From contig JAPMOS010000001.1 of the NCBI GenBank assembly GCA_027972325.1, positions 1,149,001-1,213,000 on the forward strand: a stretch of 64,000 nucleotides of DNA, read 5' to 3'. Below the pieces are notes generated by a model. It saw only the letters and a list, made by a program, of their open reading frames with translations, was not told the DNA's origin and made no database searches. This DNA is from Paratrimastix pyriformis (taxonomy: Eukaryota > Preaxostyla > Paratrimastigidae). Made by a program: the position numbers and the translations under genes. Every line of letters begins with the position of its first letter. Position 1 is the first letter of the stretch. Below, one piece after another: positions 1-13,400 of the stretch.

Positions 1-996
1 GCGAGGAGAGCAGAGTCATCTCAGACTCCCACGAGGGCACCTCGACCAGAGAGGCCCCCAATCCCAACAGAGACGGCGAAGAGGGGGAGAGTGCTTCGTC
101 GGGTGGCGGGTGGACGCCCGGCGAGGAGGGCAGGGAAATTTGAACATGCGATTGGGCATGGGTTGTCCCCCCAGCCGATGCGGCCTCCGTATAGTGAACG
201 ATCCGCTCCATCATGCGGGAGAACAGTTCCAAGAGCCACATGGGATGCGTGGGGTGCTCAGGCAGGGGGGCGCCCCGCCCAAGAGTCGATGCAGCAACAA
301 GGGCGGCCGAGAGCCCGGGCGAAATGAAGGGGGAGAACGGATCCGATGTCTGAAGGGGGAACTGGCCAGCGGTGCCCCGCGTATATTCTCGGACGACAAA
401 CGACTTGAAAGCGGCCACCTGAAGCAAACAACAACGAACGATTTCGATTTGGACGAGTGGGATTCAGAACGGACCAGTACTTCCGGAGAAGGACCAATAA
501 GATCTTCATGGGTGTCTGTAGGATCTGGGGAGCTTTTCAGATCGTCAGTGGGGAGTGCCCTGAGATAGGGCATGTACTCATAGGCCGATCCAACGAATCG
601 GTGGGCGGCGAGTTGCATCAGCTGCCGAGACGGGATCTGGGCAGAACCTCTGTCGAGTAAGGTTGTCATTGCTTCGGTAATATATTGTTCTTCGAGGATG
701 AAGCCCTCGCAATCGGAGGTTGCGGTGCAATCAAATTTTGTGGGCTCGCGCGCCAGGAAAGAGATTGCCCCCAAGAGACTCCCAGAAGGAAGGCTGGGAA
801 TGAGAGTGAGCGTCTCGCTGCTGATCTCCATCGAAACAGAGGCGGTGCCCTCTTTCAGTATAAAAATGTGAGTGGCAGTTTCGCCGGCCCGGATCAACCG
901 CTCTCCCTTTGCGAAATGTCGTTGAGGCAAACAGCAGCAGCACCGATAATCCCAATCGGAAGGTACTCTCGCCTTGACGCAGGGAGTAGACTTCAT
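1..996 (-). CDS. Cyclic-nucleotide-binding-domain-like protein (5' part, runs off left edge)
   Basis: The minus strand from an ATG at 996 encodes a CRP/cNMP-binding-type beta-barrel signature: HFAKGERLIRAGE, then FILKEGTASV, then LPSGSLLGAISFLA (about 920-730). This matches the usual pattern of F.kGe.I...G, y.i..G.v.v and a G..fGe.a cassette. Helical sequence follows (QIPSRQLMQLAAHRF). A likely intron near 400-505 joins to VAAFKSFVVREYTRG, and one frame then stays open to position 1 through MWLLELFSRMMERIVHY, so the 3' end lies outside the window. The FGE-type phosphate cassette is only loosely kept (LLGAISFLA), so nucleotide binding is not assured. It could be a kinase-regulatory or channel-associated module. 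The start is chosen because the sequence upstream becomes AT-rich and loses coding character. Confidence 0.6.
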
Positions 997-1463
997 AGGG
1001 CCGGCTTCCCTGGCGGTGTTGTATACCCAGTGTAATGTTGGCTGATTCGTGATTCTCGGCTGCGATTTTTTTCGGCTTCTCCCACCAGCTGAAAAACGGG
1101 GAGACACACCGGACCATCTAAATTTGAGCGAACTCAAGAAATCGACACACCAAAACACAGCAAATGAAAATTGCAAATGAAAATTGGAATCGATGAGAAC
1201 AGAATAACACTGAAACAAAAACAATAAATCGACAGATGAGGAAATCTCGATCGAAAAAGAGAAATCTAGCCGAAAACTACAGCACAACAACACAAAAGTC
1301 CAAAAAATCGTCCGACGAGAGGCCGAACCACTCCAAGGGAGTGTGGCGCTCTTGCAATACGAAACGGCTACGGATGGAGGCAAGGCACCCGCGCCACGAA
1401 AAAACGACAGAGTAATGGTCAGAAAGGGCGGAGTGGTGACGAACGCAGCGGTGAGGAACCCGA
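997..1463. other. Intergenic region upstream of the cNMP-binding-like gene
   Basis: This stretch separates the stop of the left calpain (1,464) from the ATG at 996; both genes run on the minus strand. It is AT-rich between about 1,100 and 1,320, unlike the GC-rich coding DNA on either side, and probably holds the calpain 3' UTR and the promoter of the next gene. No RNA gene or conserved open frame was seen. Confidence 0.6.
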
Positions 1464-4400
1464 TCAAAAGAGGCTGCTCCCCGGGGGCATCGTGATGTTC
1501 GTTGGCTCCTGGGAAGCCAGGGCCGGCTCAGAGAGAAGTGCCGATCCCGTCAACACGGAAGGGGCAAGACGCCGGGGAAGGATGGCCTCCTCGTGGGCAG
1601 GGACCACGAGAGGCGTATCCCCCCCCGAGATGGCCGAGGCGGCCAGGGAGGCGCTCAGAGGCGACCCGGACCGGGACGAGTCCATCTGGGGATCGGGCAG
1701 TGCGTCGACCAGCGGAGCCTCGATCGGCGGTTGCCGTGGCCATTGGGGGTCGGTAGCCGTGGGGGGCCGGAGCGCGGGGGTGGGGACGGCCACAGTGGGG
1801 GGTGGACTGAGGCGCGGGCCGTCGCGCAATCGAGCGGCCGGCAGGAAGCCGCCACCCGAGGAGCGCAACGGCACCGAGCCCCACTGGACCCGGGGCGCAA
1901 TGACCGAGGACCCGGTCGAGGATGCGGTCGAACCCGGGGTTCCGGCCCGGTCCTTGCCCGAGATGGGCCGCACGGGCTCCGGCACCAGGGGCATGGTCGG
2001 CCAGGGGGCCGCGGCGCCCGGTAATCGGGGCGGCTCGGGGGTCGCGGCCACCGAGAGGGAGGCCTCCGAGAAAACCAGGGGCACCGTCAGCCGGCCCGGG
2101 CCCGGGGCAGGCGGCTTGACGGCCGCGTCCATGGAACGCCTCAGGACATCGGCCGTGGAGGAGCCCGTCGAGATGGGGCGGGGGATCATGTCGCCGGCCT
2201 CGCTGGGCGAGCGCCTGCCCGCAGACAGGCGCCCGGTGAGGGGCGGCGACCGGCGGGAGGCCAGATCACCGCTCGGGGAGCGGGCGGGGCCATGGACGGG
2301 GCTGGCGGGGGGTGAGCGCCGCTCGGTGCCGAAGGTGGGGAGCGGGCGGCGGGCGCTGGTGGGTGGGTGGGGAGAGTGCCGCGAGAGGTCCGAGGGGCGC
2401 CGAACGGGCAGGGCGATGGCCAGAGGCCGCAGGAACTGCTGGGCCCCGGCCTCGGACTCGTCCTCCTCGGGGGGCGGCGGGGGTGAGGTGGCTTGGGGAG
2501 GGCTCTGCTGGAGGTAGGACCGGAAGAGCTGGTAGTGCTGCAGGGTGCCGTTGGGCTGCCGCTGCTGGGGCAAGACTTGGCCCACGGGCGGCAGGAAGCC
2601 CAGCCGCCGCTCAAGGGCCTGCCGCTCGCCCCGCAGGGCGGCAAGGGGGAACCCGATGGACTCGTCGCGGGTGGAGGGGTTCCGGTGCGAGGTGCCGGAC
2701 GAGCCGGAGGTGGTCGAGGGGCACGGGGAAACCGCCTTGGGGATGGTGCTGGCGGTCCCGTGGGAGTGGAGCTTGTACTGCGCAGGCCGTGGGGAGCGGA
2801 GACAGAGGGAGACCGAATGAGACCTCCGGCTCGGCCGATATGGGCGGGGGCGAGGGCGAGGGCAGACCGCGGAGGCCTTGGCCTGGTCGCGCAGCTCGGA
2901 GGCAGTGGGGGCGGCGCCCTCCATGCCGTTGTATGAGATCAGCCGGACGGGCTGATCGGCCAGGACGGAGACCTCGAACTGGGGGGGGGGGGGGGGGGGG
3001 GGGGGGCAGAACCACCGTTGGTGATGAACAAGGAGGGGCAGAGTGAGCTGTAGGGCGGGGAGCGGCCAGCCAGCGGACCTCACCCTCCTCGTGGTCGCCG
3101 AAGGTGGAGCAGAGAAGGGTGTAGGGATAGCAGCGAGGGGTCAGGAAGCATTCCACGTACACCTACAGCGAGTCAGGGAGAGTGAAATGTCAGTCCAGTG
3201 AACGTGGGCCCGCGGTCGAAGGAGGCTGGCTGCCAATGGGGGCAGCAGGGAATGACGCACCTTGGGCTTGCGGGCGAAGGTGGACATGATGACCATCCGC
3301 TTGGCGAGGATCTCCTTGCGCAAGTGGTCGCGGCCCAGCCGCATGCGGCCCCCCAAGTCGAAGAGCTTCATCTGGATGCGCCGGATGCTGCTCCGCACGG
3401 CGGCCTGCTGCTGCTCGCGGGCCAGGGCCGACCCGGGCCGGGGCGGGATCTGCTGCAGCACCAGCCGGCACCGGGTGGGCCGGATGACGACCAGCCCGAA
3501 CTGGGGGTTCAGCACACCCGCCGGCCGGTTCAGGTCGAGCCGCCCCTGGGCCGAGGGGCCCGACCACATGCCCTGACAATCGAGGGAGGGAGGGAGGGGC
3601 GAGGGAGCGGATGAGGGAGGAGAATCGGATTGCATTCCCCCTTCCCCCTGGCAGGGGCAACGGGAGCGGACCTTTTCGGCGCAGATGTAGCGGACCCAGC
3701 TGTGGAAGGAGAACGGCCGGAGGGAGACGGGCTGGTCCGAATGGACGGCCACCTCGAACTAGGGGGAAGGCGGGCGGTGACGACGACGAAGGATGCCGGG
3801 CAAAGGCACGGACCTCTGACTCCATCCCCTCGGCGGCCGTGGAGCAGATCATGGTGTAGGGCCGGTCGGTCGGGGGCAGCTCCACCTCGAGGGACACCTG
3901 CACAGCCGCCCGGTAGCGGACGGGGGCCAGCCCGCCCGAGGAGAACAGCAGCCGGGGCGGGGCCTCCTCCTGGGGGCCGGCCGGGGCGACGGGCGGCCCG
4001 CCGGGGGTCGAGAAGAGGCTCAGGGCCGCCTCCGACCGGATGGCGGACGTGTCCTCGTCAGGCTCGGAGATCAGGTCGGCCAGGCTGCCCCCCACCGCGC
4101 ACGCGTCGAGCATGGCCGCGTCCCGCAGGCTGGGCGTGGAGACGTGGTGCTTATGCACGAGCGGGCTCCCCAGAGGAGGGAGACCCGTCCCCGTGCCCGC
4201 GGCGGCGTCGCTGAAGGTGCCGCCGTTCGGGGGGACGTCTGTGGCCTCAGTCTGAGGCAGCCCCGAGCTGGGAGCCGTCAGGGGGCGCGGGGCCCGGGCG
4301 GGCGGAGCCACGACCCGGCGCGGGTACTCGGCCGACATGCGCTGCCGGTTGGCGAGGCCGCCCCTGCGGGGGCTGGCCGGGCAGGAGCGCGGCAGGACGG

Positions 4401-7400
4401 GCATCGAGATGGACGAGAGCAGCGTCACGGGGCCCGGGGTGGGGGCGGGCGGCTCGTCCATGGGGGTGGGGGTGGGGGTGGGGGTGAGGATGGGGCTGGG
4501 GCTGGGCGCCGGGTCCAGGGTGGGCGGGGCAGGCAGGGTGAACGGGGGAGAGGGCACGGGGTCAGGGGGCTCGATGTCGCCCGGGGGTCCCACGACGAGG
4601 CCGCCCGGCCCCAGCGAGTCGGGGGAGCTTCGGTCGCCATCGCTCTCGAGCCCCATCCCGCCCGCGGCCAGGGTGCGGAAGGCCTCCTCCTCCTCGGGCG
4701 GGGTGGGCGAGGGCACGGGCGACAGGTCAGGGGACAGTTCCGGGGGCGGCTCGCCGAGGGGCGCCATCTCTTCGGGGCTCGGCGAGTCCCCCGGGAAGCC
4801 GGGCGAGAGGGGCGTGATGGGGGTCGAGGGGACCGGGGGCGGGGTGGGGTCGTCGGGCATGAAGAAGCGGGCCTCGGCCTGGGAGGGGTGGCTGTCCATG
4901 AGCGACTGGGTCTCGGGGGACGAGGGCTGCAGCCGAGGCGTGTTGGCCAGCGAGTAGCCGCCGTCGGGGGGCGCGTCGAGGTGTGGGGACAGCCGCGCGG
5001 CCAGCGCAAGGGGGGGGATGGAGCGCGCCGAGAGGGAGCCCAGGGCCAGGGCAGGCGTGGCCGCGGCCAACTTGGGCGGCTTCAGGCGCTGGCCCTTGGC
5101 GTCGTAGATCTCCATGCGGATGGGGTGGATCTCGCCCGTCACGGGATCTGTCGCGCGGCACGGTCAAGCGCACAGAAACGGGCGGGTTGAGCGGCAGCCT
5201 CGGCCAGGGGGGCAGGCAGATCGGACAGGAGGCGAGGCAGGCAGGCAGGCGAGAGGAGGGCAAGGTTCTACAGACCTCCGGACTGCCTGAGGACGAAGAC
5301 GCACCGAGTGGGGTTGACCTTCTCCTTGAGGGAGACCCGCAGCTGGGGGTTGTTGGAGTACTGCGACCCCGACCGGAGCACGCTCGAGGTGGAGGTGGGC
5401 GCAGGAAGGCGCGTCGGCAGGCGGGCCTCCTCGGCGGCGGCTCCAACGGTCTGCTCGGCCGCCGCACGGGCCGAACGCAGCTGGAGGGAGGGGAGGGCCG
5501 GGCAAGAAGAGCGTGAAAAAATGGACCAGCGGAGGGGGGGGGGGGGGGGGTGCCCCCGAGGCCGGACCTGGTTGGTGCTGAAGGATGTCCGCAGCAGACG
5601 CGGCATGCGGGGCTGCATCGGCGAGTCGACGGGACCGGGGGCCATCCCCAAGAAGGGCGTCCCGCCGGGCGGGCCCGCGGCGGAGATGTTGAACCAGACC
5701 GACTGGACGTGCAGAGGGCAGGGGCGGACGAGTGAGAAGGGACCCCCGAACGGGAGCAGGGGGCGGGAAATCCCCGTGGGGATGATGCCGGGGTGGGACG
5801 GTGGGACAGACCTTGACAGTGCAGGCTTTCACCAGTGGGGGCGGCTGGGGGAGCAGCTCCAGCTTGACGGGGAGGTCCGACTCGACCAGCAGCGTGAAAT
5901 GGTTGGCGCAGGCCTCCTCCCGGGTGCAGCAGAACACCGTGTAGATGCCCGGCTCGAGGACAACCTCCAGAGCGCACTGGGGGCAGCCGCGCAGGGTGGG
6001 GGTGGGGGAGGGGTGGGGGTGCGATTTGATGTCCGAGCAACATCCCCTCCCCCTTACACCACCCATCCACCCCTCCACCCCTCCACCCCTCCACCCATGG
6101 CGGCAAGGAGGGCGCCTCTACGACAGCGGGGTGGCCGACCGACCTGCTGCCTGGAGAAGCCCGACGAGGCGACCTCGGGTGGCTGCGACCAGCGGTCGAG
6201 CCGCTTGCCGCCGTTCTTGTAGATGGTCACGCAGGCCTCATGGGTGGCCCAGTCGCCCTCGAGGGAGGGCGTCTGGTTGAGGAAGAGCAGGCACCGCGTG
6301 TTGGGCCGGCGCGCCTCGAGGGACATCTGGGGGTTGTGCGAGTGGAAGAAGTGCTCCGGGTCGCGCCGCCCGCCCGCCGTGGTGCCGTCCGTCAGCACGC
6401 CCTGGGCGTCCCGCACCGCCACCCAAGAAGCCTGCAGCAAGCCAGGCGCCCACCCACCCGGCGGGCGGGGAACGAGCGAGCGTGAAGAGGAGAAGACTGG
6501 GCCAGGGAGGGAGGGGAGGGGGAGAGTGCCGAGCCAGACGGACCACGCACACGGCCTGCAGCCAGTTGGAGGGGCTCTTCTTGCAGATGTAGAGCAGGGT
6601 GAAGTTGGCCAGCAGCTCGTCGAAGGACACGAAGAAGACCCCCGGATCGGCCGTGCTGAAGCCGAACTGGGCACCCCCCCACCCAGGAAGGCGCGAGGTG
6701 AAGGCGCCGCCGGAGCCACGTGGTGCCCGGGAGGTGGGTGGGCGGGGTGCCGGCCGACCTTGCGCTTCAGGCGGCGCGTCCAGTGGGGCGAGCCGGACCA
6801 CCAGTCGCCCTGGGTCCACTCCTGGGTGCCCCAGGGGTTGCGGATGCGCACCAGCTTGTGGCCGTCCTCCTCCTGGATGTTCAGGATGGCGTAGCCGTGC
6901 TTCTTGATCACGTCCCCGTTGTTGGGGTCCGAGTCCTTGTCCTGGGCCGCACAGCCCATCAAGTACCTGTCCAGCCGGGGGAGGTGATGGGTGTGAGGAC
7001 GCGAGGGGGAGGCGGACCCGTTGTGCTTGTAGTCGACGAGGCATTCCCAGAGCTTGCGGTTGCCCAGGTTGCGCTGGGCCCGGTTGAGGTTGAGGCTCAG
7101 CGGGATGCCCCGGTGAGCACCGAGAGCCCCACAGACACCAGCCCGCCCTGGGGTGATCGGGAGAGAGTCAGCCAAGCTCACCAATGGGGGGCGTCTGGGG
7201 GGGAGGGCGAGGAGGGGAGGGGGGAGGAGGGGAGGAGGGGAGGAGGGGGAGGGGAGGGGGGCGAACCTTGAGGGCGTCGTAGCTGTGGAGCAGCTTGGCC
7301 ATGGCCTTCTCGATGAGGGCCACCCAGAACTTGTTGGCCTTGGGGCAGTGGCCGAAGGCCGGCAGTCCGTCCGGGCCGAAGGGCAGCCAGTCGTCGATGA

Positions 7401-10400
7401 CCACCGTGTGCCACGTCCCGTGCACAAACAGCCGGACTGCGGGAGGCGAACGCAGTTGTCATGAGTGTGGTAGTGGTGGTGGCGGCGGTCGGCGGACCGG
7501 TGAAGAGGCCCACGCCGTGGTGTTGGGTGGCGAAGAGCTCGGACACCAACTTGGGGTTCTGGGCCACCACGCTCATGGCGGCCAGCAGCCAGCAGTCCCC
7601 GAGCATTCCCTGCCCCGAGTGGCGAGACGCACCCCACAAGCGAAGTGAGCCGACAGGAAGACCGCAGGGGGTGGCGGGTGGCTGATGGAGGTGGGAGAGC
7701 GCGCGGACCTGCTGGACGTCATCCGGCGAGATCTGCTCGACCACCTCCCAGGATGGCATCAGGTCGCGGGGCCTGTGCCATTCTGTGGGGGCCAAGGACG
7801 AGGGGAGGGCAGGGCAGAGGGCATAGCGTAGCCGATGGTGAGATCGTGCGCCGGCTGCGATGATGGGCCCACAGACCAATCTCGAAGGCATCGGGGGGGA
7901 AGGGGACCCCCAGGGCCTTGCCGGGGTCCTGGCGGGCGGCCTCGCTGGCGAAGATGGAGCGGGACAGGGGCAGGAAGTCGGGGTCCTCGAACAGCGAGCG
8001 CGTGTTTCGCAGGACCGGGACGAGCTCATCCTCGTTGGGGCCTGCGGCAGGCAGAGGGCGGCCGGTGAGGCGGATAAGCCGGCCAGCCCATGCGGGAGGG
8101 GAGGAAATGGCGACGGGGAGGGGAGGGGAGGGCAGGCCGGACCGTGGTGGTGGTTGCGGAGCATCCGCACGATGTGGGCGTGCTCGGCCTGGCAGCGCAT
8201 CAGCTCCCCGGTCACCTGATGGAGGGACGAAGTGCCGGGGAGGAGGGGGCCGGGAGTCCTTGATCCCATCCGCGGGCAGGTGGGGGCAGACCGCGTCGAG
8301 CTCCTCGGAGGCCTTCCGGATCCGGGTGTCCAGGGGTGAGGGGCCCACGATGTCCGGCTCGCCCTCGAAGTGGAACCGGGTCGCCTGCTGAAGAACGGGG
8401 ACGGGGAACGGCAAACGCAGGAGTTGGGTTGGGGTTGGCGCCACACGGGAAGTCTGACGGCGCATGGGCAGAGAGGGGCGGGGAGGCCGACAGACGAGGG
8501 GCGGACGGGCGGGGGTCTGCTCGCGCTCGCGCTTCATGGCCGCGATGTCGGTCTGGATGCGCTGCTGGCTCCGCTCCAGCTCGGCGATGCGCCTCTGCAC
8601 CCGGCCCAGCGACCCAACGGGTCACAGAAGGGGCGGCGTAAGCCGGGAGGGCCACGAGGAGGCAATGGAAAGGGCCTCCACCAAGGGGGGGTGGGGGGTG
8701 GGCTGCAGACCCGGAGCCCGGTCTCTTGGCTCTTCTGCTGCTGCATCTGGTCCTTGAGCAGCTCCTCCCTGCCCGCCCGCCCCGGGAGTGCCCGGCCCGT
8801 GGAAGGACGGTGTTGGTGGGGTCAGACAAAGGGGCCATCCCAACGGGAGGGAGATGAATGACGGGAGGCCGTGAGCGCCAGCGGACCGGCGGGCGATGGC
8901 GGCCGTCTCGGACTGGAAGACGAGCTCGTTGCTCCGGTCGCGGCGCTGCTGCTCGTTGAAGTAGTCCTGCCGCATCCGGGCGAAGAAGGCCCGCTCGCCC
9001 GCCGACCACCGCCTGCAAAGGAAACCCCGAGGGGCCGAAGTGAGATGGGCATCGATTGCCAGGCAGGCGAGGCTCCTGTGGGCCGCTGAGGGGGTCGCGG
9101 GCCGGACCGGATCTCGGAGACGGAGAGATCGCCGCGGCCCGTCTCGCGGAGGAACTGGTGCAGCTGGGCCTCCTCCTTCTCGTGGAAGGCCATCGCCCGG
9201 GTGGCCACCAGGAACTGCAGGTGGGCCACGAAGCGGGTGTCCTCGACGAACGAGGTGTGCATCCGGTCGTCCTCGGCCAGGATGGCCCGCGCCTTGTCGT
9301 AGTGCCGTTCCGGGGGTCGGGCACGCCCGAAGACGGCCTCTGCATCACCGCCGCGGGGGTGTGGTGAGTGGCGTGCCCTCAGGGCTTGCCGGACTGGTGG
9401 AGGGGGGGAGGGAGGGAGGGAGGGAGGGAGGGAGGGAGGGAGGGAGGGAGGGAGGGAGGGGAGGAGGGAGGGAGGGAGGGAGGGAGGGAGGGAGGGAGGG
9501 AGGGAGGGAGGGGAGGGAGGAGGGAGGGAGGGAGGGAGGGAGGGAGGGAGGGAGGGAGGGAGGGAGGGAGGGAGGGAGGAGGAGGGAGGGAGGGAGGGAG
9601 GATGGAGGTGGCGTGCGAGCAGAGCGCTTGAGGGCGTGGAGGTGGTAGAAGTGGTCCGGCCAGCGGGTGAACCGGGGGATGACCTCCTCGCGGCCGTGGC
9701 CACCGGCGGAGCCCGGGGGCTGCGGAATCACCTGGACGAAGCTCGACGAGGCCCGAAACAGGACGGGCGGGCGGGGCGGCGGCGGCGGGGCCTGGCCACT
9801 CGTCGGGCTCGGGTCGAAGCCGCTCGGTGGGGGCGACAGGAGGCCGTCCGAGGGGACGGGCGTCCCCGGGGGAGGCGAGCCGATCGAGGGGGCCGCCGGC
9901 AGGAGGTCGAAGGTGGGCCCCTCGCTCGCGTGGCTGGCATTGCGGCCGACGAAACACGAATGGTCAGTGAAGAGGCATGGTGGCGAATGACGGGGAGGGG
10001 GGGGGGTGCGGACCCATCATCGCAGGGGGCAGTCCGCTCGGCGGGGATGCCCTGGGAGTGCGACCACTGGGCGAGGTGGGCTTGATACTGCTCGGGGGCC
10101 GGGAAGAGGTTGTCGTAGAAGCGCTTCCAATGGTAGTCCTGCGAACAGAGGCAAAGAATCGGAGTAATCGCTTCCCCCGGCAGGATGCGGGGCCGACCTG
10201 GACGACGGGCCGGATGCGGGCCACCTCGACCCTGTACGCGTGCAGCTGGGCCTCCACCAGCGCGGCCGGGTCGGCGTTCAGGAAGCGGTGGAATTGCTGG
10301 TAGCGCCGGTAGGGGTTGTGGAAGATCTCGACCAGCGCGGCCACCATCACTCCCACCACGAACGAGCTGACCGCTACAGGCACCAAAACCGAAGGGTTGT

Positions 10401-13400
10401 CAGAATGCGGCTGGGTGACTCCTGCTGGGCAGGGCGGGGCAGGGCGGGGCAGGGCGGGGCAGGGCGGGGCAGGGCGGGGCAGGGCGGGGCAGGGCGGGGC
10501 AGGGCGGGGCAGGGCGGGGCAGGGCGGGGCAGGGCGGGGCAGGGCGGGGCAGGGCGGGGCACGGCGGGGCGGACCGAGGCCCCAGTAAACGAACTCGTCG
10601 TTGAAGGCGGCCCACATGACCCCCCAGACGGCAATCGACGCAAGGCACACGACTGCACGCCACCACACGCCCGCACCCCACCATGATCAAACGGGGCTGG
10701 GAAGAAGGGTTCGGGAGGCGGGCAGGGGTATGGACACGCAGCGCGGACAGAGGGTGAGCACCATGGTCGAGCAGGCCGTGAGCACGTCCAGCTTGGGGTC
10801 GTATGCCCAGGCGGGGAAGATCCACCGGCTCAGCATGATCATCCCCGTCCTGCCCAGGCGCAAAGCCCCCGCGGAATCAAGGTGTGACACGGTGCCGGGA
10901 AAGAGGGAGGAGGAGGAGGAGGAGGAGGAGGGAGGATGAGGGATGAGGGAGGAGGGATGAGGAGGGAGGATGAGGATGAGGAGGAGGTGGTGGTGGCGGG
11001 CGGCAGGGGCGCGGGGGCGCAGCGGACGTGGAGTAGCGGAAGGCCGTGCAGAGGGCGGGCACCCCGGGGCTGATGACCAGGTCCACCCAGGCCACCACCG
11101 AGAAGCCGTAGAAGATCTGGTTGCTGACCACCCCCACCGCGATGCCCAGCCCCAGGAAGCCCACCAGCACGGCGCATGCCAAGATCCGCATGGGCTGCGC
11201 GGGTCACCGAACGGCGCGGTGGCCGAAGACGATGAGTGATGCGAGGATGGATGGGCGCCGATTCAGGATCCGAGCCTGGGCAGCGAGGGTGGCGGAGGCG
11301 GAGGCAGTGGCAGTGGCAGTGGCAGTGGCAGTGGCAGTGGCAGTGGCGGTGGCGGTGGCGGTGGCGGTGGCGGTGGCGGTGGCGGTGGCGGTGGCGGTGG
11401 CAGTGGGGTCCGGACCCAGGACAGGAAGAAGTTGTTGCCGATCCACTGGTAGAGAACCACGAGGTCGGCCATCACCAAGAGGAAGGCCGCCAGACAGACT
11501 GCCGAAAAGGGGAACGAAATGAGCCGGAACGCGGTGCAGTGAGAGGGAGCGAGGTGGTGGGGCGCAAGTGGGGCGCGAGGCTGGGCGGAGGGGCAGACTG
11601 GGGCCCCAGGCGTGCGACGGGGTGCCCGAGACGAGCCACCAAAAGATGATTGCCGCAGCCAGAGCCGCCGCGGCGACGATGACAAGGCAGCCCATGACGA
11701 ACCGCGACATGTGCCAGTGGTCGTCCCGCCTGTGGGTGGCGTGAGAAGGAGCAGGATCGGTGGGCGGTGATCATCCCGACGGTTGGGGCAGTACATGTGA
11801 ATGCGTTTGCTCACGGGCGACAAATGGTTGAGCGTGCGTGCGTGGCGTGGCGTGGCGTGTGGCGTGACGGGACGGGACGGGAGTGGTGGGTTGGCGGAAG
11901 GGCGCACCATTTCAGGATGGCCACAGTGCAGATGAGGCCCAGGGCCACCAGGACGATGGCCAGGGTGAGAAGCACCACCCGGGCGTCGCTCCAATCGGCC
12001 TTCAGGAGCACCACAATCATGTAAATGGCGTACCTGCGGCGCAGCCCACCCCCGACCGCATCACGGCCAACGAAGGCGAAGAAAAGACAAAGTCAGCCCC
12101 CGATCGGGCCGAGCGGGGAGGCAAAAGAGCATCAGCAGACCCGGTGGGCGGCAGGACGCCCAGGGCGGCCACGGAAAGGACCAGGGGCGAGACCGAGAGC
12201 AGGTTGAAGAACTTGATCAGGGAGTAGAGCACCAGGACGGCCCCCTGGGTGACCAGCCCCAGCAGCAGCATGACCCTGTCCGAGAAGGCCCCCGCGGGGT
12301 CGAAGAAGAACCCCACCACGACCGCGTAGCCCCAGATCAGCCCAAAGAGCAGCAGCGCGCTGACGAAGAGCTGCCGAGACGGGGGGGGGAAGAGAAAGAG
12401 AGGAGCGGATGAGAAAAGAGTGTTCCTGGGCGGGGGCGGGGGCAGGGGCTTCGGCGGGCGACGATGGGCCGACCTTACGCTGCGCGTGGAGAGGGAACGT
12501 CTTGCCGGGCTCGGGCACGAAACCTGATGAGTGCGTGTTGGTGAGTTCATCGAGACGAGTCGCGCCAAGGCCGGACAGGAGGTGAGAGCACCGGACAGGA
12601 GGTGAGGGGGCCGGGCAGGCAGGAGGTGAGAGGGGGCAGGAGGTGAGGGGGCTGGGCAGGAGGCTGTGAGGGGGACGAGAAGTGGGAGCAGAGGCGTGGG
12701 TGGAGCGGCAGCGGCAGACTGTAGTCGCACCGGCGCCACCACGCGTGGAAGTAGATGCACAGGCAGACGATCAACGGGCCGAAGGTGAACGAGGCCATCA
12801 TCAGGATCGAGCGCTGCGTCACGTCGAAGTACAGGAAGAACCCCTCCGCGATGGCCACGGCCTCCAGCAGCACCAGCAGCAGCACCGTCTGCAGCACAGG
12901 ATCCCACCCGACAACCGAACATGGGGGGGACGAGGGGGACGGGATGGATCCCAATCCAGTCGTCGGGTGGCAAGTGGAGGTGGCGCCAAGGGATGCGGGC
13001 CGAATGGGCGACCTTCCATGTGAGCATGTAGTCGTTCCGGGCGTAGATGCGGTAGGAGAAGAGGAAGAGGCCCATCATGAGGGAGAGCAGCTGCGGCAAA
13101 CCGCAAGAGCAAGAAGGTGTGATGAAGTACACACGATGGGCGCCTGGTTCGGGCAGCGTGGAGTGCCTGGCGCTGCGGACCATGACGATGGCCATGACCT
13201 CGCCCTGGCTGTGCTTGATGGAGGTGTCGAAGATGGAGAAGACGGCCAGCATGGGCAGGTCGACCAGGTACGCGGACACCACAATCAGCGACATCATGGC
13301 CGCCATGACCACCAGCAGGTACCCCTCGACGGGGAACTGGCTCTGTGGGTGGAGGCGGCAAGGGTCAGCAATGCGGCGAGAAGAAAGAAGCGCGGGAACA

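Noticed and set aside
10426-10570. CRISPR-like or satellite array
   Set aside because: Units are contiguous 10-mers without spacers and sit in an intron; a simple minisatellite.
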